From positions 1 through 64,000 of the forward strand of contig CAWHIX010000007.1 in the NCBI GenBank assembly GCA_963829545.1: DNA of 64,000 nt. Direction: 5' to 3'. Positions 46,975-56,870 of the stretch are shown here, one piece after another. Below the pieces are notes generated by a model that was given only the letters and a program-made list of their open reading frames with translations, was not told the origin of the DNA and made no database searches. Numbering within the stretch: the first letter of the stretch is position 1; the number at the start of each line of letters is the position of its first letter. This DNA is from JAXGXJ01 sp963829545 (GTDB lineage: Bacteria; Actinomycetota; Thermoleophilia; RBG-16-64-13). The translations under genes and the position numbers were made by a program.

Positions 46975-47382
46975 GTGGCCCGCATCCTCATACTCGACGG
47001 GGATCCGGATGTGGTCGAGGCAGGAATGACCATCCTGCAACGCGAAGGGTACACCGTGGCCACGGCGCCCAACGTCGAAGGTGCGCTGGCCCTTTTCGAC
47101 CACTTCCGCCCCGATCTGCTCTTCATCGATGTATTGGCCCGCCATCTTGAGGACGCGGTGGTGATGGCTAGGCAGGTGCGCGACCATGGCTGGCACCTAC
47201 CCATCCTGGTCCTCGCCACCCTCGACCGGTCCGTGGAGTTCTTCACCTATGGCGACGACGGCGCCATCTCGCCGGCGGTCGAGTTCACGCAGAAGCCCAT
47301 GGAGCCGACAGCCCTGGTCAAGAACGTGCGGCACCTGCTCAGCGTGAAGAGCGACGGCGACTCTGATACCGTCCAAAGGTGA
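46975..47382 (+). CDS. Stand-alone response-regulator receiver protein
   Basis: 135 residues from GTG 46975 after GGGAGG. CheY-like: acidic pocket in DGDPD (7-11), the likely phospho-acceptor Asp in LLFIDV (about 53), Lys in FTQKPMEP. No output domain. Its stop overlaps the TH2 start (GTGA), so the two are translationally coupled. No histidine kinase is seen in the window. It may modulate TH2 by protein contact. Confidence 0.8.
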   Translation: MARILILDGDPDVVEAGMTILQREGYTVATAPNVEGALALFDHFRPDLLFIDVLARHLEDAVVMARQVRDHGWHLPILVLATLDRSVEFFTYGDDGAISPAVEFTQKPMEPTALVKNVRHLLSVKSDGDSDTVQR

Positions 47383-50358
47383 CCAGGCGTATGGGTTCGT
47401 CAAGTCGGCTCGCTGACGCGCGTTTCGTCGCCACTCTCTACCTCATGGGCAAGCTGCTCGGTTTGCGGAGCCGGACGGACCCCGCGCTGCGCGCGCGGCT
47501 CGCAGAGCAAGACATGGTGGCCCAGGTAAGGCTTCAGGGACTTGGCCTCGGGCGCCGGTTCGTCATCGAAGGCGGACGGGTCTCCTCCAGATCCGGCTTG
47601 CACCCCTCTCCGGATGTCACGCTCAGCTTCCGAAGCGCCGCCCTCGCCAACCGTCTCCTGCGTCGCCGGCGGGACCGATTGGAGTTCCTGAACGCCGCTC
47701 GGACCGGGCAGATGAAGCTGCTGGGCGCTGACGAGTCCGTCGAGCGCTTCACTGGGGCTCTCGGTCTCGCTCTCTCTCCCCCTCCCGCCGCCGGCAGGCA
47801 GATGCCGGGCGGTGTCATGCGCTTCACCAACAACACCAACGGGGGTCCGGTCTTCGTAGACGTGAAGGACGGGCGCATCCTGCGCATCACGCCCATCGAA
47901 TTCGGCCCGGAGGACCCGGGACCCTGGACCATCAAGGCTCGGGGCAGGAGCTTCACTCCTCCACGCAAGACTACAGTGAGTCCCCACACTCTCACCTGGA
48001 AGTCGCTGGTGTACTCACCGGACAGACTCCTTCATCCCCTGAAGCGGGTGGACTTCGACCCCGACGGCGAGCGCAATCCCCAGAACCGGGGCGTCTCCGG
48101 CTACGAGCGCATCAGTTGGGACGAGGCTCTCGACCTGGTGGCCTCGGAGATCAAACGGGTCAAGCGGGAGTATGGCCCCGGCGCCGTCATGAGCGGAAGC
48201 GGGTCGCATCACACCTGGGGTGCCATCGGCTACTGGCTGAGCGCGCGTACACGCTTCCTGCACTCCATCGGTTGGACACCGGTCGTGGGCAACCCCGACA
48301 GCTGGGAAGGCTGGTTCTGGGGCGCCGTCCACCACTGGGGCCAGAGCGGACGTCTGGGGGGAGGGGAGACCTACGGCACCGTGCAGGATTGCCTCGAGAA
48401 CGCCGAGATGATCGTCTTCTGGTCGAGTGATCCCGAAGCGACGAGTGGCATCTACGGGGCCCAGGAGGGCACCATCCGCCGTGCCTGGCTGAAAGAGCTT
48501 GGGATCCCCATGGTGCACATCGATCCCTATCACAACCACACGGCCGCCTGGCTGGGCGGCAAGTGGCTGGCTCCTCGTCCCAGCACCGACAGCGCCCTGG
48601 TGCTGGCCATCGCGCACCTCTGGATCACAGAGGGACTCTACGACAAGGAGTATGTCGCTTCGCGTACGGTCGGGTTCGAGCGCTGGAAGGCCTACGTGTT
48701 GGGAGAAGACGACGGGCGTGGCCAAGACGCCCGAGTGGCAGGAGGCCGAGACCGGCGTTCCCGCGCGGGAAGTGCGCGCTCTGGCGCGCGAGTGGGGCAC
48801 CAAGAGGACCTATCTGTCACCCGGCGGGTATGTGGGTTTCGGCGGGGCGTGCCGCACGGCCACGGGCACCGACTGGGCGCGGGGGATGGTCTATCTCATG
48901 GCCATGCAAGGCCTGGGCAAGCCGGGGGTGAACATGGGCTGTCTACAGCAAGGGACTCCCGTCGACACCTCCTTCTACTTCCCGGGCTACGCGGAAGGGG
49001 GCATGTCGGGCGATCTCGAGTTCACGGCCATGCCCATCCACCTCTACCAGCGCATGCCTCAGCTGGTGAGCATGAATCCCGTCGTCCAAGGTGTGCCGCG
49101 CCTGAAGATCCCCGAGGCGGTGCTCGAAGGCCGCGCCGAGGGCTACGTGAGCGACCCGCGGTCTATCGAACGGCAGTTCCTCCGCTTCGGCTATCCCACA
49201 CCCGGCCACGCTCCCGTGAAGATGTACTACAAATACGGGGGCTCGCATTTCGGCACCATGGTCGACACCAACCGCTACGCGCGCATGTACGCGTCGGAGA
49301 ACCTGGAATTCGTCGTGAACCAGTCGATATGGTTTGAGGGCGAAGCCAAGTTCGCGGATGTGATCCTGCCGGCGTGCACCAACTTCGAACGGTGGGACAT
49401 CGGGGAGTTCGCGAACGCCGGTGCCATAGCGGAGCACTCCTTCACGCAGTGCAACCACCGCGTGATCGTGATGCAACACAAGTGTATCGAGCCCCTGGGG
49501 GAGTCGCGGTCCGACTTCAGCATCTTTCTGGCGTTGGCACAGCGTCTCGGATTGGGTAGCGTCTTCGCCGAGGGAAGCGACGAGCTGGACTGGTGCAAGA
49601 GGCTCTTCGAAGCCACCGACGTCGCCAAGGCGATGTCCTGGAAGGAGTTCATGCGCAAGGGATACTACGTGGTCCCGCCGCCTCCCGAGGAACTGCGCGA
49701 CCCCGTCTCTTACCGGTGGTTCGCTGAGGACCGTCTCAAGGACACCCCGGAGTTGGCTCCTCTCCCTGCCGACTACACCGAGGAGTGGCACAGGGGTCTG
49801 CAGACCCAGTCCGGCAAGCTGGAGTTCGAATCGTCCAGTCTCAAGCGCTTCGACCCCGACGACCCGGAACGGCCCCCCATCCTCACCTACCGCGAAGCCT
49901 GGGAGGGACCCCACTCGGAGGAGCTTTTCGGCCGCTATCCGCTGCAACTATTGAGTCCGCACGCGCGCTATTCCTTCCATACTCACAATGACGGGAAGGG
50001 CGGCGTTCTCAACGAGGTGGCCGAGCATCGCATGCTGGTGGACGGGCGCCATTACTGGATCGCCCGCCTCAACCCCACCGATGCCGCCGCGCGGGGCATC
50101 AGCGATGGCGACCTGGTGAGACTGCACAACGACCGCGGCGGCGTCATCTGCGCCGCCCGCCTGAGCGAGCGGGTGCGGCCCGGGGTGGTGCACTCTTACG
50201 AATCGTCGGCCGTGTACGAGCCGGTGGGCGCCCCCGGTCTCTCCGACGACCTGGGAGGGTGCGTGAACATTCTCACGCCCAGCCGCATGATGATCGAGCG
50301 GTCGCACGCCATGGCGGCCAATTCCTGCCTCGTCGAAGTTGAGAGGCTACGGGAGTAG
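47379..50358 (+). CDS. TH2: SCP2-like domain fused to a transhydroxylase-like Mo enzyme (one frame break)
   Basis: About 992 residues after removing one G from GGG at 48714-48716. Residues 1-130 resemble an SCP2 sterol/lipid-carrier fold (PDVTLSF, then LEFLNAARTGQMKLLG, FTGAL). A short Pro/Gly linker joins it at about 147 to a full TH-type catalytic chain. The GSHH and NPDSWEGW active-site segments are conserved; Mo-ligand Ser would be about 308. No Fe-S Cys motif. There is no stop in any forward frame across the linker (47765-47830), so the fusion does not depend on the frame error. The 3' end overlaps the PIN gene tail by 12 bp. Confidence 0.8.
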
Positions 50359-50757
50359 CTGGTCCAGCGACGAGGCCACGAGCAGTCCGTCGACGTCCCG
50401 GAAGTGGACGTCTCGAGTGAACAGCACCAACCCGTATTCCCGAGCGCTGGCCGCGATCCACATGTCGTTCGAGGGTATGGGCCTTCCCTTGCGGCGGAGT
50501 CGCGCGTAGACATCGGCATAATGCTCGGCCGTCTCCGCGGCCAAAGGCAGAACACGCACCCTGGAACTTGAAAGGAAGCTGGAGAGCAGGCGGCGGTTCG
50601 TCTCGACGCGGCTGCCGAGAGCGAACCCGCCCAGCAACTCGCCCAGGACTACTGTGTTGATGGACATGGTTCGGCTGCGTTGGAAGGTCTCCACGGTCTC
50701 CGGATCACCGGCGAAGAAGTCGGCCAGCACATTCGTGTCGAGCAGGACATCTCTCAC
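50347..50757 (-). CDS. PIN-domain ribonuclease toxin (VapC family)
   Basis: 136 residues. PIN fold with acidic residues in LLDTNVLADFF (Asp7), GELLGGF (Glu), SNDMWIAASAREYG (Asp) and FTRDVHFRDV (Asp), so probably an active Mg-dependent RNase. It overlaps its antitoxin gene by 4 bp and the TH2 3' end by 12 bp. Confidence 0.88.
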   Translation of the reverse strand: MRDVLLDTNVLADFFAGDPETVETFQRSRTMSINTVVLGELLGGFALGSRVETNRRLLSSFLSSSRVRVLPLAAETAEHYADVYARLRRKGRPIPSNDMWIAASAREYGLVLFTRDVHFRDVDGLLVASSLDQLLP

Positions 50758-51062
50758 GAAGCGTCAGGTCTTTCCATCCACAGCATGGGGTCGATCTCCT
50801 CGAAGGCCTTGACAGCGGCTCGAAACTCGTCCGCCTCCTCCCGCGACCATGAGCCCGCCAGAGCGTCCAGGTCATGATGAAGCGGTGAGTCGTGACCGGA
50901 TTGGTACACACCTCGCAACGTGTGCAGGATGAGTGCGTTGAGGCTCATGCCCAGCCTGGCTGCTTCGGTCTCCAGGGCAGATCTGAGGACCGGGTCGACC
51001 CCCCGCAAGGTGAGCACTGTCGACACGCGAGCGGTGATAGCAGATGATGATGGCTTACGCAT
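50754..51062 (-). CDS. VapB/FitA-like antitoxin
   Basis: 102 residues: a ribbon-helix-helix-like N-terminal part (VLTLRGVDPVLRSALETEAA, LGMSLNALILHTL) and an acidic C-terminal tail suited to binding a PIN toxin. The stop overlaps the toxin start (ATGA). ATG 51062 may be a few codons too far upstream; a GTG further in is possible. The 170-bp spacer to TH3 shows only a GATGATAGCA stretch near 51070. Confidence 0.78.
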   Translation of the reverse strand: MRKPSSSAITARVSTVLTLRGVDPVLRSALETEAARLGMSLNALILHTLRGVYQSGHDSPLHHDLDALAGSWSREEADEFRAAVKAFEEIDPMLWMERPDAS

Positions 51063-51233
51063 GCATAGGATGATAGCATCCGGGGAGAGACATCAACGCT
51101 CACAGTCGGGACGAGAGCCCGTGGTGGCTCATCCACCCGGGTCGACCGCCCCGCAGGCTTTCGCGCGCAGCCGGGAGAGACATCCAGCCCCGTAGCCTAC
51201 ACGGCTATGGGAGTATCCATCCGCCGGGCGTCG

Positions 51234-53820
51234 CTACGCCACCCATTTCTCGATCTCCACCAAGCAGGAGTTGGGGGCCTGACCGGGAGACGTAGGGGTG
51301 ACGAAGCGCTTCGACGTGAGCATGTTGATGCAGCCCGCTCTGTCCGGCGAATGGCCGGGTTCGCCCAGCGGCAGGTAGTCGCCGCATGATTCGTAAGAAT
51401 GGACGATGCCCGGCTTGACGCGCTCCGTCACCTGGGCGGCAAGGATGACCTCTGCCCGGTCGTTGTAGGCGCGGATGAGGTCGCCGTCGGCGATTCCGCG
51501 GGCGGTCGCATCCGCGCTGTTGACGCGCATGATCCAGTAGTAGTGACCGTCTTCCTTGAGTACCCGATGGTCCTTGATCTCGTTGCTCCACGAGTCCTTG
51601 AGGTCGTTGACGGTGTGGAACGTGTAGCGGGGATGGGGGCTGACCATGGCTAGCGGGTACTTGGCGAACAGTGCCGTCGTGTGGTGGCCTTCCCAGCTTT
51701 CGAGGTACTGCGGACCCATGGCCGGTCGCTCGGGGTCCTCGCCATCGGTGGCGTAGAAGCGCTTCAGGCTGCTGGCGACGAACTCGATCTTGCCGGACTG
51801 CGTCTGCAGGCCCTTGTCGGCGATCTGGTCCCACGGCGGCGGCCCCCAGTCAGGGGTGTCCTTGGCCCGGTCTTCCGCGAACCAGCGCAGGGCGGGAGTG
51901 GGCTCCTGGTCCTCGGGCACAGGCACCATGTAGTAGCCCTTCTCTTCGAACTCCTCCCAGCTGATACGGTCGGGCAGGTCGCTGGCGTGGAACACCCGCT
52001 TGACCCAGTCGAGCTCGGTGTGGCCGCCTTCGGTGTATTTCTCTTCGAAGCCCAGGCGTTGGGCCAAGAGCCGGAAGATCTCGTAGTCGGATTTCGACTC
52101 GCCCAGCGGCTCGATGCACTTCTTCTGCAGGACGATAAGCCGATGGTTGACCTGGTCGTACTTGTGCGTGCCGTAGCCTGAAGGATGCGCCCAGTCGCCG
52201 ATGTCCCAGCGCTCGAAGTTCGTGCAGGCCGGCAGGATGATGTCGGCGAAGCGGGCTTCGCCTTCGAACCAGATGGACTGGTTGACCACGAAGGGCACCT
52301 TGCCCTCCCGATATCCCCTGACGAAACGGTTGGTCTCGGTCATGGTGCCGATGAACGACCCGCCGTAGCGGTAGTACATCTGGGCGTGCGGGTAGCCGGA
52401 TGCAGGGTAGCGTGTACTTCTTGAACTGCATCTCGATGGAGCCGCCGCAGAAGCCCTTGCTGCGCCACTCGAGCTGCTCGTGGTGCATCATCTCGGGGAT
52501 GAGGAGGCGGTAGCCGACTTGGCCCTCGGCGCTGTGCTGTGGGTTGGAGATCGTGCCTCCCTTGGGCCACATGCGCGGTGCCAGATACTTGCCGGCGGCG
52601 GTGCCGGCCGTGTCGCCTGAGATGGCTCCCTCAGAGTAGCCCGGGAAGTAGAAGGAGCGGTCCGCTGGCGCGCCGCCGGTGGTCGAGTAGATGTTGCTCC
52701 CCGGCTTGCCCAGGCCCTGCATGGCCGCCAATGCGATCATGGTGCGGGCGAACTCGGCCCCGTAGGACGAGCGACAGGCGCCGCCCCAGCCGCCCAAGCC
52801 TCCGGCGGCCAGCATGGTCTTCTTCGAGCCCCACTCCCGGGCCAGGGCTCGTATCTCACGGGCGGGGATGGCCGTTTCCTCGGCCGCCCATTCCGGCGTC
52901 TTGGGGACACCGTCGCTCTCGCCCAGCACGTAATGCTTCCACTCGTCGAAGCCGTGGGTGCGGGTGGCGACGTAGTCCTTGTCGTAGAGGTCCTCGGTCA
53001 GCCACACGAAGGCTATGCCCAGTCCCAGCGCGGCGTCGGTGCCCATGCGTGGAGCCATCCACTTGTCGCCGACCAGAGCCGCAGTGTGGTTGAAGTAGGG
53101 GTCGATGAAGACCATCTTCACGCCCAGGTCCTTGAGCCACTGGCGCCGCGGTGTGCTCTCGTGCGCACCGTACACGCCCCCGGTGGTCTCCGGGTCGGAC
53201 GACCAGAACACCATCAACTCCGTGTTCTGGAGAGCGTCCTCGAGCAGGTCGTACTGTTCGGGGATGCCCAGGCGCGAACTGAAGCCCCACATGTGGTCGC
53301 CACCCCACTGCCAGCCTTCCCAGCTGTCGGGGTTGTGCTCGATGTAGGTCATGCCCCACAGGTTGACGAAGCGGTTGTAGGCGCTGAAGCGGTAACCGAC
53401 GTTGCCCCACATGTGGTGCGAGGAGGGCGTGGTCATGATGGCCGCCGGACCCACCTCTCTCTTGAGGCGGATCATCTCCTCGCTGACGATGTCCAAGGCT
53501 TCGTCCCAGCTTATGGCTTCGTAGCCGGACTCTCCCCGCTTGTGGATGTTACGGTCGCCCTTGGGATCGAAATCCACCCGCTTGAGCGGAGTGAGGATGC
53601 GCTTGGGGGAATAGATGGTGGACTTGTGCCCCGCCGTCCAGGGGGAGAGGGTCGTCCTGCGCGGGGGTGTGAAGTCCCGGCCCCGGGCTTTGATCGTCCA
53701 CGACGGGCCGTCGCTGGGGTCGAGTTCCAGGGGGATGATGCGTACGATCTTGCCGTCTCTCACATCGACGTGCACGGGTCCGCCCGTGGTCAGGTTGGTC
53801 AGGCGAGCGATGTCTGTCAT
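51234..53820 (-). CDS. TH3: molybdopterin transhydroxylase-like large subunit (one frame break)
   Basis: About 861 residues after removing one base from the CCC/GGG at 52405-52407. It closely resembles TH1 along its length: start MTDIARLTNLTTGGPVHVDV, active-site PSSHHMWGNVGYR and NPDSWEGWQWGG. It has no Fe-S motif or signal peptide. In the loop GGLGGWGGAC it has Trp where TH1 has Met and TH2 has Phe. That position seems equivalent to an active-site Trp (354) of pyrogallol transhydroxylase. TH3 may therefore be nearest to that enzyme in substrate. No small subunit adjoins it. It is divergent from TetR2. Confidence 0.82.
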
Positions 53821-53884
53821 GTTCCCATCGTCCTTCGGTAGAGTCTTTCGATCCGGTCCCCAGTTGCCCCCAGATGGGCGGTGC

Positions 53885-53925
53885 TAAACTACCGTGCGAC
53901 CGGTTGGTGTTTGCGTTAAGCTACC
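53885..53925. promoter_or_regulatory. Candidate operator between TH3 and TetR2
   Basis: TAAACTACC (53885-53893) and TAAGCTACC (53917-53925) are direct repeats 32 bp apart. Between them lies CGTGCGACCGG, also found upstream of the mutase. This is a plausible binding region in the 212-bp divergent spacer. No clear promoter hexamers. Confidence 0.35.
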
Positions 53926-54032
53926 TGGGGTTTGGCCGTTTGTCAACCGCGAGATGACCCCCGATAGTTCTCCCGATGCGCGCCCGGAGACGACCTCAGG
54001 CGAAACCCTCAATTCCAGGCTTGGCAGGACGT

Positions 54033-54752
54033 ATGGACACAACACAGAAGAGCGCTTCTCTGTCGGCCCCCCAACGGCGCATGACGGCCGAAGCGCGCCG
54101 ACGGCAGATCATTGAGGTGACCCTCGATGTAATCGCCGGACACGGGTTACAGGGAGCGACCATGGCGCGCATCGCCGCGGGTGCCGGCGTCCGGCAGGCC
54201 TCTTTATATGCCCACTTCGCGAGCCGGGAGGCCATCCTCCGCGCCGCCCTCGATGCCGTCTACGAGAAGATCAACGCCTCGCAGGAGACCGCCGGCACCG
54301 AGAACACCCTGGAGAGGTTGCGGGAGATGTGCGACCGTCATCTCGACCTGTGGGCCGACCAGGGTGAAGGACATCACGCCCATCTGTTGCTGGAGTTCAT
54401 CGCCGGAGCTCCTGGCGAAGACCTGCGCGAGACCCTGGCCGCCAGACACCTGGAGTCGGTGCAGCGCTTCGCCCACGTGGTGGACGAGGGTCAGAGGGAG
54501 GGCAAGATCCCCGCGGGAGTCGACCCGGAGCAGGTCGCCTGGATGATCATCGGCTGGGCCTTCGCCGGTGACGTGTGCCACCTGATGGGCTTCAGACCCT
54601 TCTACGACCCCAAGATAGCCAGCCACTGGCTGGACGTGATCTTTGACAGCTTCGCGAGGGCGACCGACGGCCCGCGCGGCGACCCGGCGGAGTGCGACGC
54701 CGGCACGACTTGTCTCCTCCCGGGAGCTCCCCAAACCTTCAAGGGAGCTTGA
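54033..54752 (+). CDS. TetR-family regulator 2
   Basis: 239 residues from ATG 54033, with CAGGA 5 bp upstream; ATG 53976 is in frame but lacks an SD. It has the HTH RMTAEARRRQIIEVTLDVIA and AAGAGVRQASLYAHFASRE. It is a clear paralogue of TetR1 across HTH and ligand domains (for example GHHAHLLLEFIAGAPGE and AGDVCHLMGF). It is divergent from TH3 and probably controls it. Confidence 0.88.
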   Translation: MDTTQKSASLSAPQRRMTAEARRRQIIEVTLDVIAGHGLQGATMARIAAGAGVRQASLYAHFASREAILRAALDAVYEKINASQETAGTENTLERLREMCDRHLDLWADQGEGHHAHLLLEFIAGAPGEDLRETLAARHLESVQRFAHVVDEGQREGKIPAGVDPEQVAWMIIGWAFAGDVCHLMGFRPFYDPKIASHWLDVIFDSFARATDGPRGDPAECDAGTTCLLPGAPQTFKGA

Positions 54753-54802
54753 CTCCGTCCGACAAGGCTTGCCGAAGGCGTGCCTTGGAGGTGGAGCAAG
54801 CG
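54746..54802. repeat. Nested hairpin (repeat copy B)
   Basis: The tip AAGGC-TTGCCGAAGGCG-TGCCTT (54764-54786) matches copy A at 4539-4561 apart from compensating stem changes (G-C to A-T) and one loop base. The outer arms (GCTTGACTCCGTCC with GGAGGTGGAGCAAGC) differ in sequence from copy A but also pair. It lies after TetR2 and before the rplM promoter. Confidence 0.7.
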
Positions 54803-54811
54803 ACCGCCCGC

Positions 54812-54841
54812 TTGACAGTGAGTACCCCTCTCGACTATTAT
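54812..54841 (+). promoter_or_regulatory. Promoter of rplM-rpsI
   Basis: Consensus TTGACA (54812-54817), 18-bp spacer, TATTAT (54836-54841), 26 bp before the rplM GTG. Confidence 0.8.
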
Positions 54842-54867
54842 CTGCGCTCGCATTTTAAGGAGGCAGT

Positions 54868-55302
54868 GTGAAAACCTATTCGGCAAAACCCGGTGAGGTC
54901 CAGCGTAACTGGTGGGTCGTCGACGCCGACGGCAAGACTCTGGGTCGACTCGCGTCGGAGATCGCCATCGTGCTGCGCGGCAAGAACAAGCCCCAGTACA
55001 CCCCCCACGTTGACACCGGTGATTTTGTCGTCGTCGTCAACGCTGAGAAGATCGCCGTCACGGGCAACAAGCTGACGGGCAAGATCTACTACCGGCACTC
55101 CGGCTATCCGGGCGGGCTCAAGAGCCGGACCCTCGGCGAGATGTTGGAGCGCCGCCCCACTGAGGTCCTGCGCAAGGCCGTGAAGGGCATGTTGCCCAAG
55201 AACAGGCTGGCTGCGCAACAAATCACCAAGCTCAAGATCTATGCCGGGCCCAAGCATCCGCATGCGGCACAACGCCCAGAGGAGTTACCATGGCAGCAGT
55301 AG
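54868..55302 (+). CDS. rplM: 50S ribosomal protein L13 (uL13)
   Basis: 144 residues from GTG after AAGGAGG. RNWWVVDADGKTLGRLAS, YYRHSGYPGG and VKGMLPKNRL are typical. Early 23S assembly protein. It overlaps rpsI by 13 bp. Confidence 0.95.
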   Translation: MKTYSAKPGEVQRNWWVVDADGKTLGRLASEIAIVLRGKNKPQYTPHVDTGDFVVVVNAEKIAVTGNKLTGKIYYRHSGYPGGLKSRTLGEMLERRPTEVLRKAVKGMLPKNRLAAQQITKLKIYAGPKHPHAAQRPEELPWQQ

Positions 55303-55682
55303 TCTATTCGGCCACAGGCAAGCGCAAGACCTCTGTGGCGCGCGTGCGTCTCATGCCGGGTACCGGGACCATGACCGTCAACGGCAAAGACGTCAAAGAC
55401 TACTTCAACCGGCAGACCCTCATGGTGATGGCGCGCTCTCCCCTGGTGGAGACGGGCACCGAATCCCGTTACGATGTCATCGCCGACATCCATGGTGGCG
55501 GCAAGTCCGGTCAGGCCGGCGCTCTCAAGCACGGTGTGGCCCGCGCTCTCGTGGAAGCCGATCCCTCGCTGAAGACCGACGTCAAACGGGCCGGTCATCT
55601 CTCCCGCGACGCGCGTATGGTGGAGCGCAAGAAGGCCGGTCTCAAGAAGGCCCGCAAGCGCCCGCAGTTCTCGAAGCGCTAA
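55290..55682 (+). CDS. rpsI: 30S ribosomal protein S9 (uS9)
   Basis: 130 residues: YSATGKRKTSVARVRL, GGGKSGQAGALKHGVARAL and the C-terminal RKRPQFSKR, whose last Arg contacts P-site tRNA. Confidence 0.95.
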   Translation: MAAVVYSATGKRKTSVARVRLMPGTGTMTVNGKDVKDYFNRQTLMVMARSPLVETGTESRYDVIADIHGGGKSGQAGALKHGVARALVEADPSLKTDVKRAGHLSRDARMVERKKAGLKKARKRPQFSKR

Positions 55683-55719
55683 TCGCCCAATTCTTGTCTG
55701 ACGACGAGGCTGCGTGATG

Positions 55720-55757
55720 ACGGGGCGGGGGAGTGTTCTCCCCCGCCCCGTTTGTTT
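55720..55757 (+). terminator. Terminator after rpsI
   Basis: ACGGGGCGGGGGAG, loop about TGTT, CTCCCCCGCCCCGT, then TTGTTTT. Strong Rho-independent form. Confidence 0.85.
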
Positions 55758-55822
55758 TCGCGCCTGGGTGCGGTAGTGGGCGGCAGGCCTCGACAGTTCT
55801 CCAGAGGGAGCCGAATGGTCTC

Positions 55823-56836
55823 ATGCCCCAACTCCACGTAGACACCGAGGTCGTCGGCCGGAATACCGAAGTGGTGGCGGCCTTGTTGCGCGGGCACGGC
55901 TTGGATCTCGTGGGGGTCACGAAGGGATGCTTGGGCGAGCCGCGGGTCGGGGTCGCCATGCTGGCGGGAGGGGCAACGGCGCTCGCCGACACCCGCGACC
56001 ACAATCTGCGCCGACTGCGCGACGCTCTCCCGCGCGCGGAACTGCATCGCATCTACCTGCCGCCGCTCGGGTCGCCCTTCGAGATGGGCGACGTCACCTA
56101 CGTCTCGACGGCGGCGGGCGCGGCTGCCGTGGCAGCCGCGCCCCGGGCCCGGTCCGCCTCGCCGGGTCCCGGCTCACGCCGGGTCGTCCTTGCCGTGGAG
56201 AGCGGTGACCTACGCGAGGGCGTGCCTTTCGACGGTCTGCTCGCGCTGGCGGAGGCGGTCACCGCGGACCCTCGCCTCGAACTCGCCGGCGTCGCGACCA
56301 ACTACGCCTGCTTCCAGGGCGGCCCCGAGGGTATCCAGAGATCGCTCGAGATCGTCGCTCAGGCCGCCCGCGAACTGCGGGCCGCCGGTATGCGGGTGGA
56401 GAGCGTGTCGGGTGGCAATTCCAGCGTGCTCGCGCTCCTGCGCGCGGGGGAGGACATCCCCGCGGAGGTGACCGAATTGCGCTGCGGAGAGGCTCTGCTG
56501 CTGGGGCAGGACGCTCTCGTCTACCGCCCCTTGCCGGGCTGTGCCTGCGCCTGCCTGCTGCGGGCCGAAGTGCTCGAGGAGTATACTAAGCTGCCTTCAG
56601 CGAAGGGTAGTACCAGGCTCGTAGTGGGGCTTGGTCGGCAGGATCTCGGCGCCGGCGCGGTGAGCTTCGTGGAGCCGGGTCTAAGAGAATTGGGGCGCTC
56701 CGGCGACTACCTGGTGGTCGAGAGCGGGCCGGGCTGCCCGCACGCGGGGATCGGCCGCACCATCGAGATGATCCCCTCGTACGAAGCCTTGGTGGCTGCC
56801 TGGACGTCTCCCTACATAGAACTCTGCCTCCGCTGA
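55823..56836 (+). CDS. PLP-dependent racemase of the alanine/ornithine racemase family
   Basis: 337 residues from ATG 55823 (GAGGGAG 12 bp upstream). N-terminal alanine-racemase-like barrel with the PLP Lys in LVGVTKGCLG. GVATNYACFQGG and SVSGGNSS resemble the ornithine racemase / YhfX group rather than cell-wall Alr. Substrate unknown. It is 34 bp upstream of glmS. Confidence 0.8.
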   Translation: MPQLHVDTEVVGRNTEVVAALLRGHGLDLVGVTKGCLGEPRVGVAMLAGGATALADTRDHNLRRLRDALPRAELHRIYLPPLGSPFEMGDVTYVSTAAGAAAVAAAPRARSASPGPGSRRVVLAVESGDLREGVPFDGLLALAEAVTADPRLELAGVATNYACFQGGPEGIQRSLEIVAQAARELRAAGMRVESVSGGNSSVLALLRAGEDIPAEVTELRCGEALLLGQDALVYRPLPGCACACLLRAEVLEEYTKLPSAKGSTRLVVGLGRQDLGAGAVSFVEPGLRELGRSGDYLVVESGPGCPHAGIGRTIEMIPSYEALVAAWTSPYIELCLR

Positions 56837-56870
56837 CAGGGGGGCTCGCGACAACGGAGGTATGCGGCTG

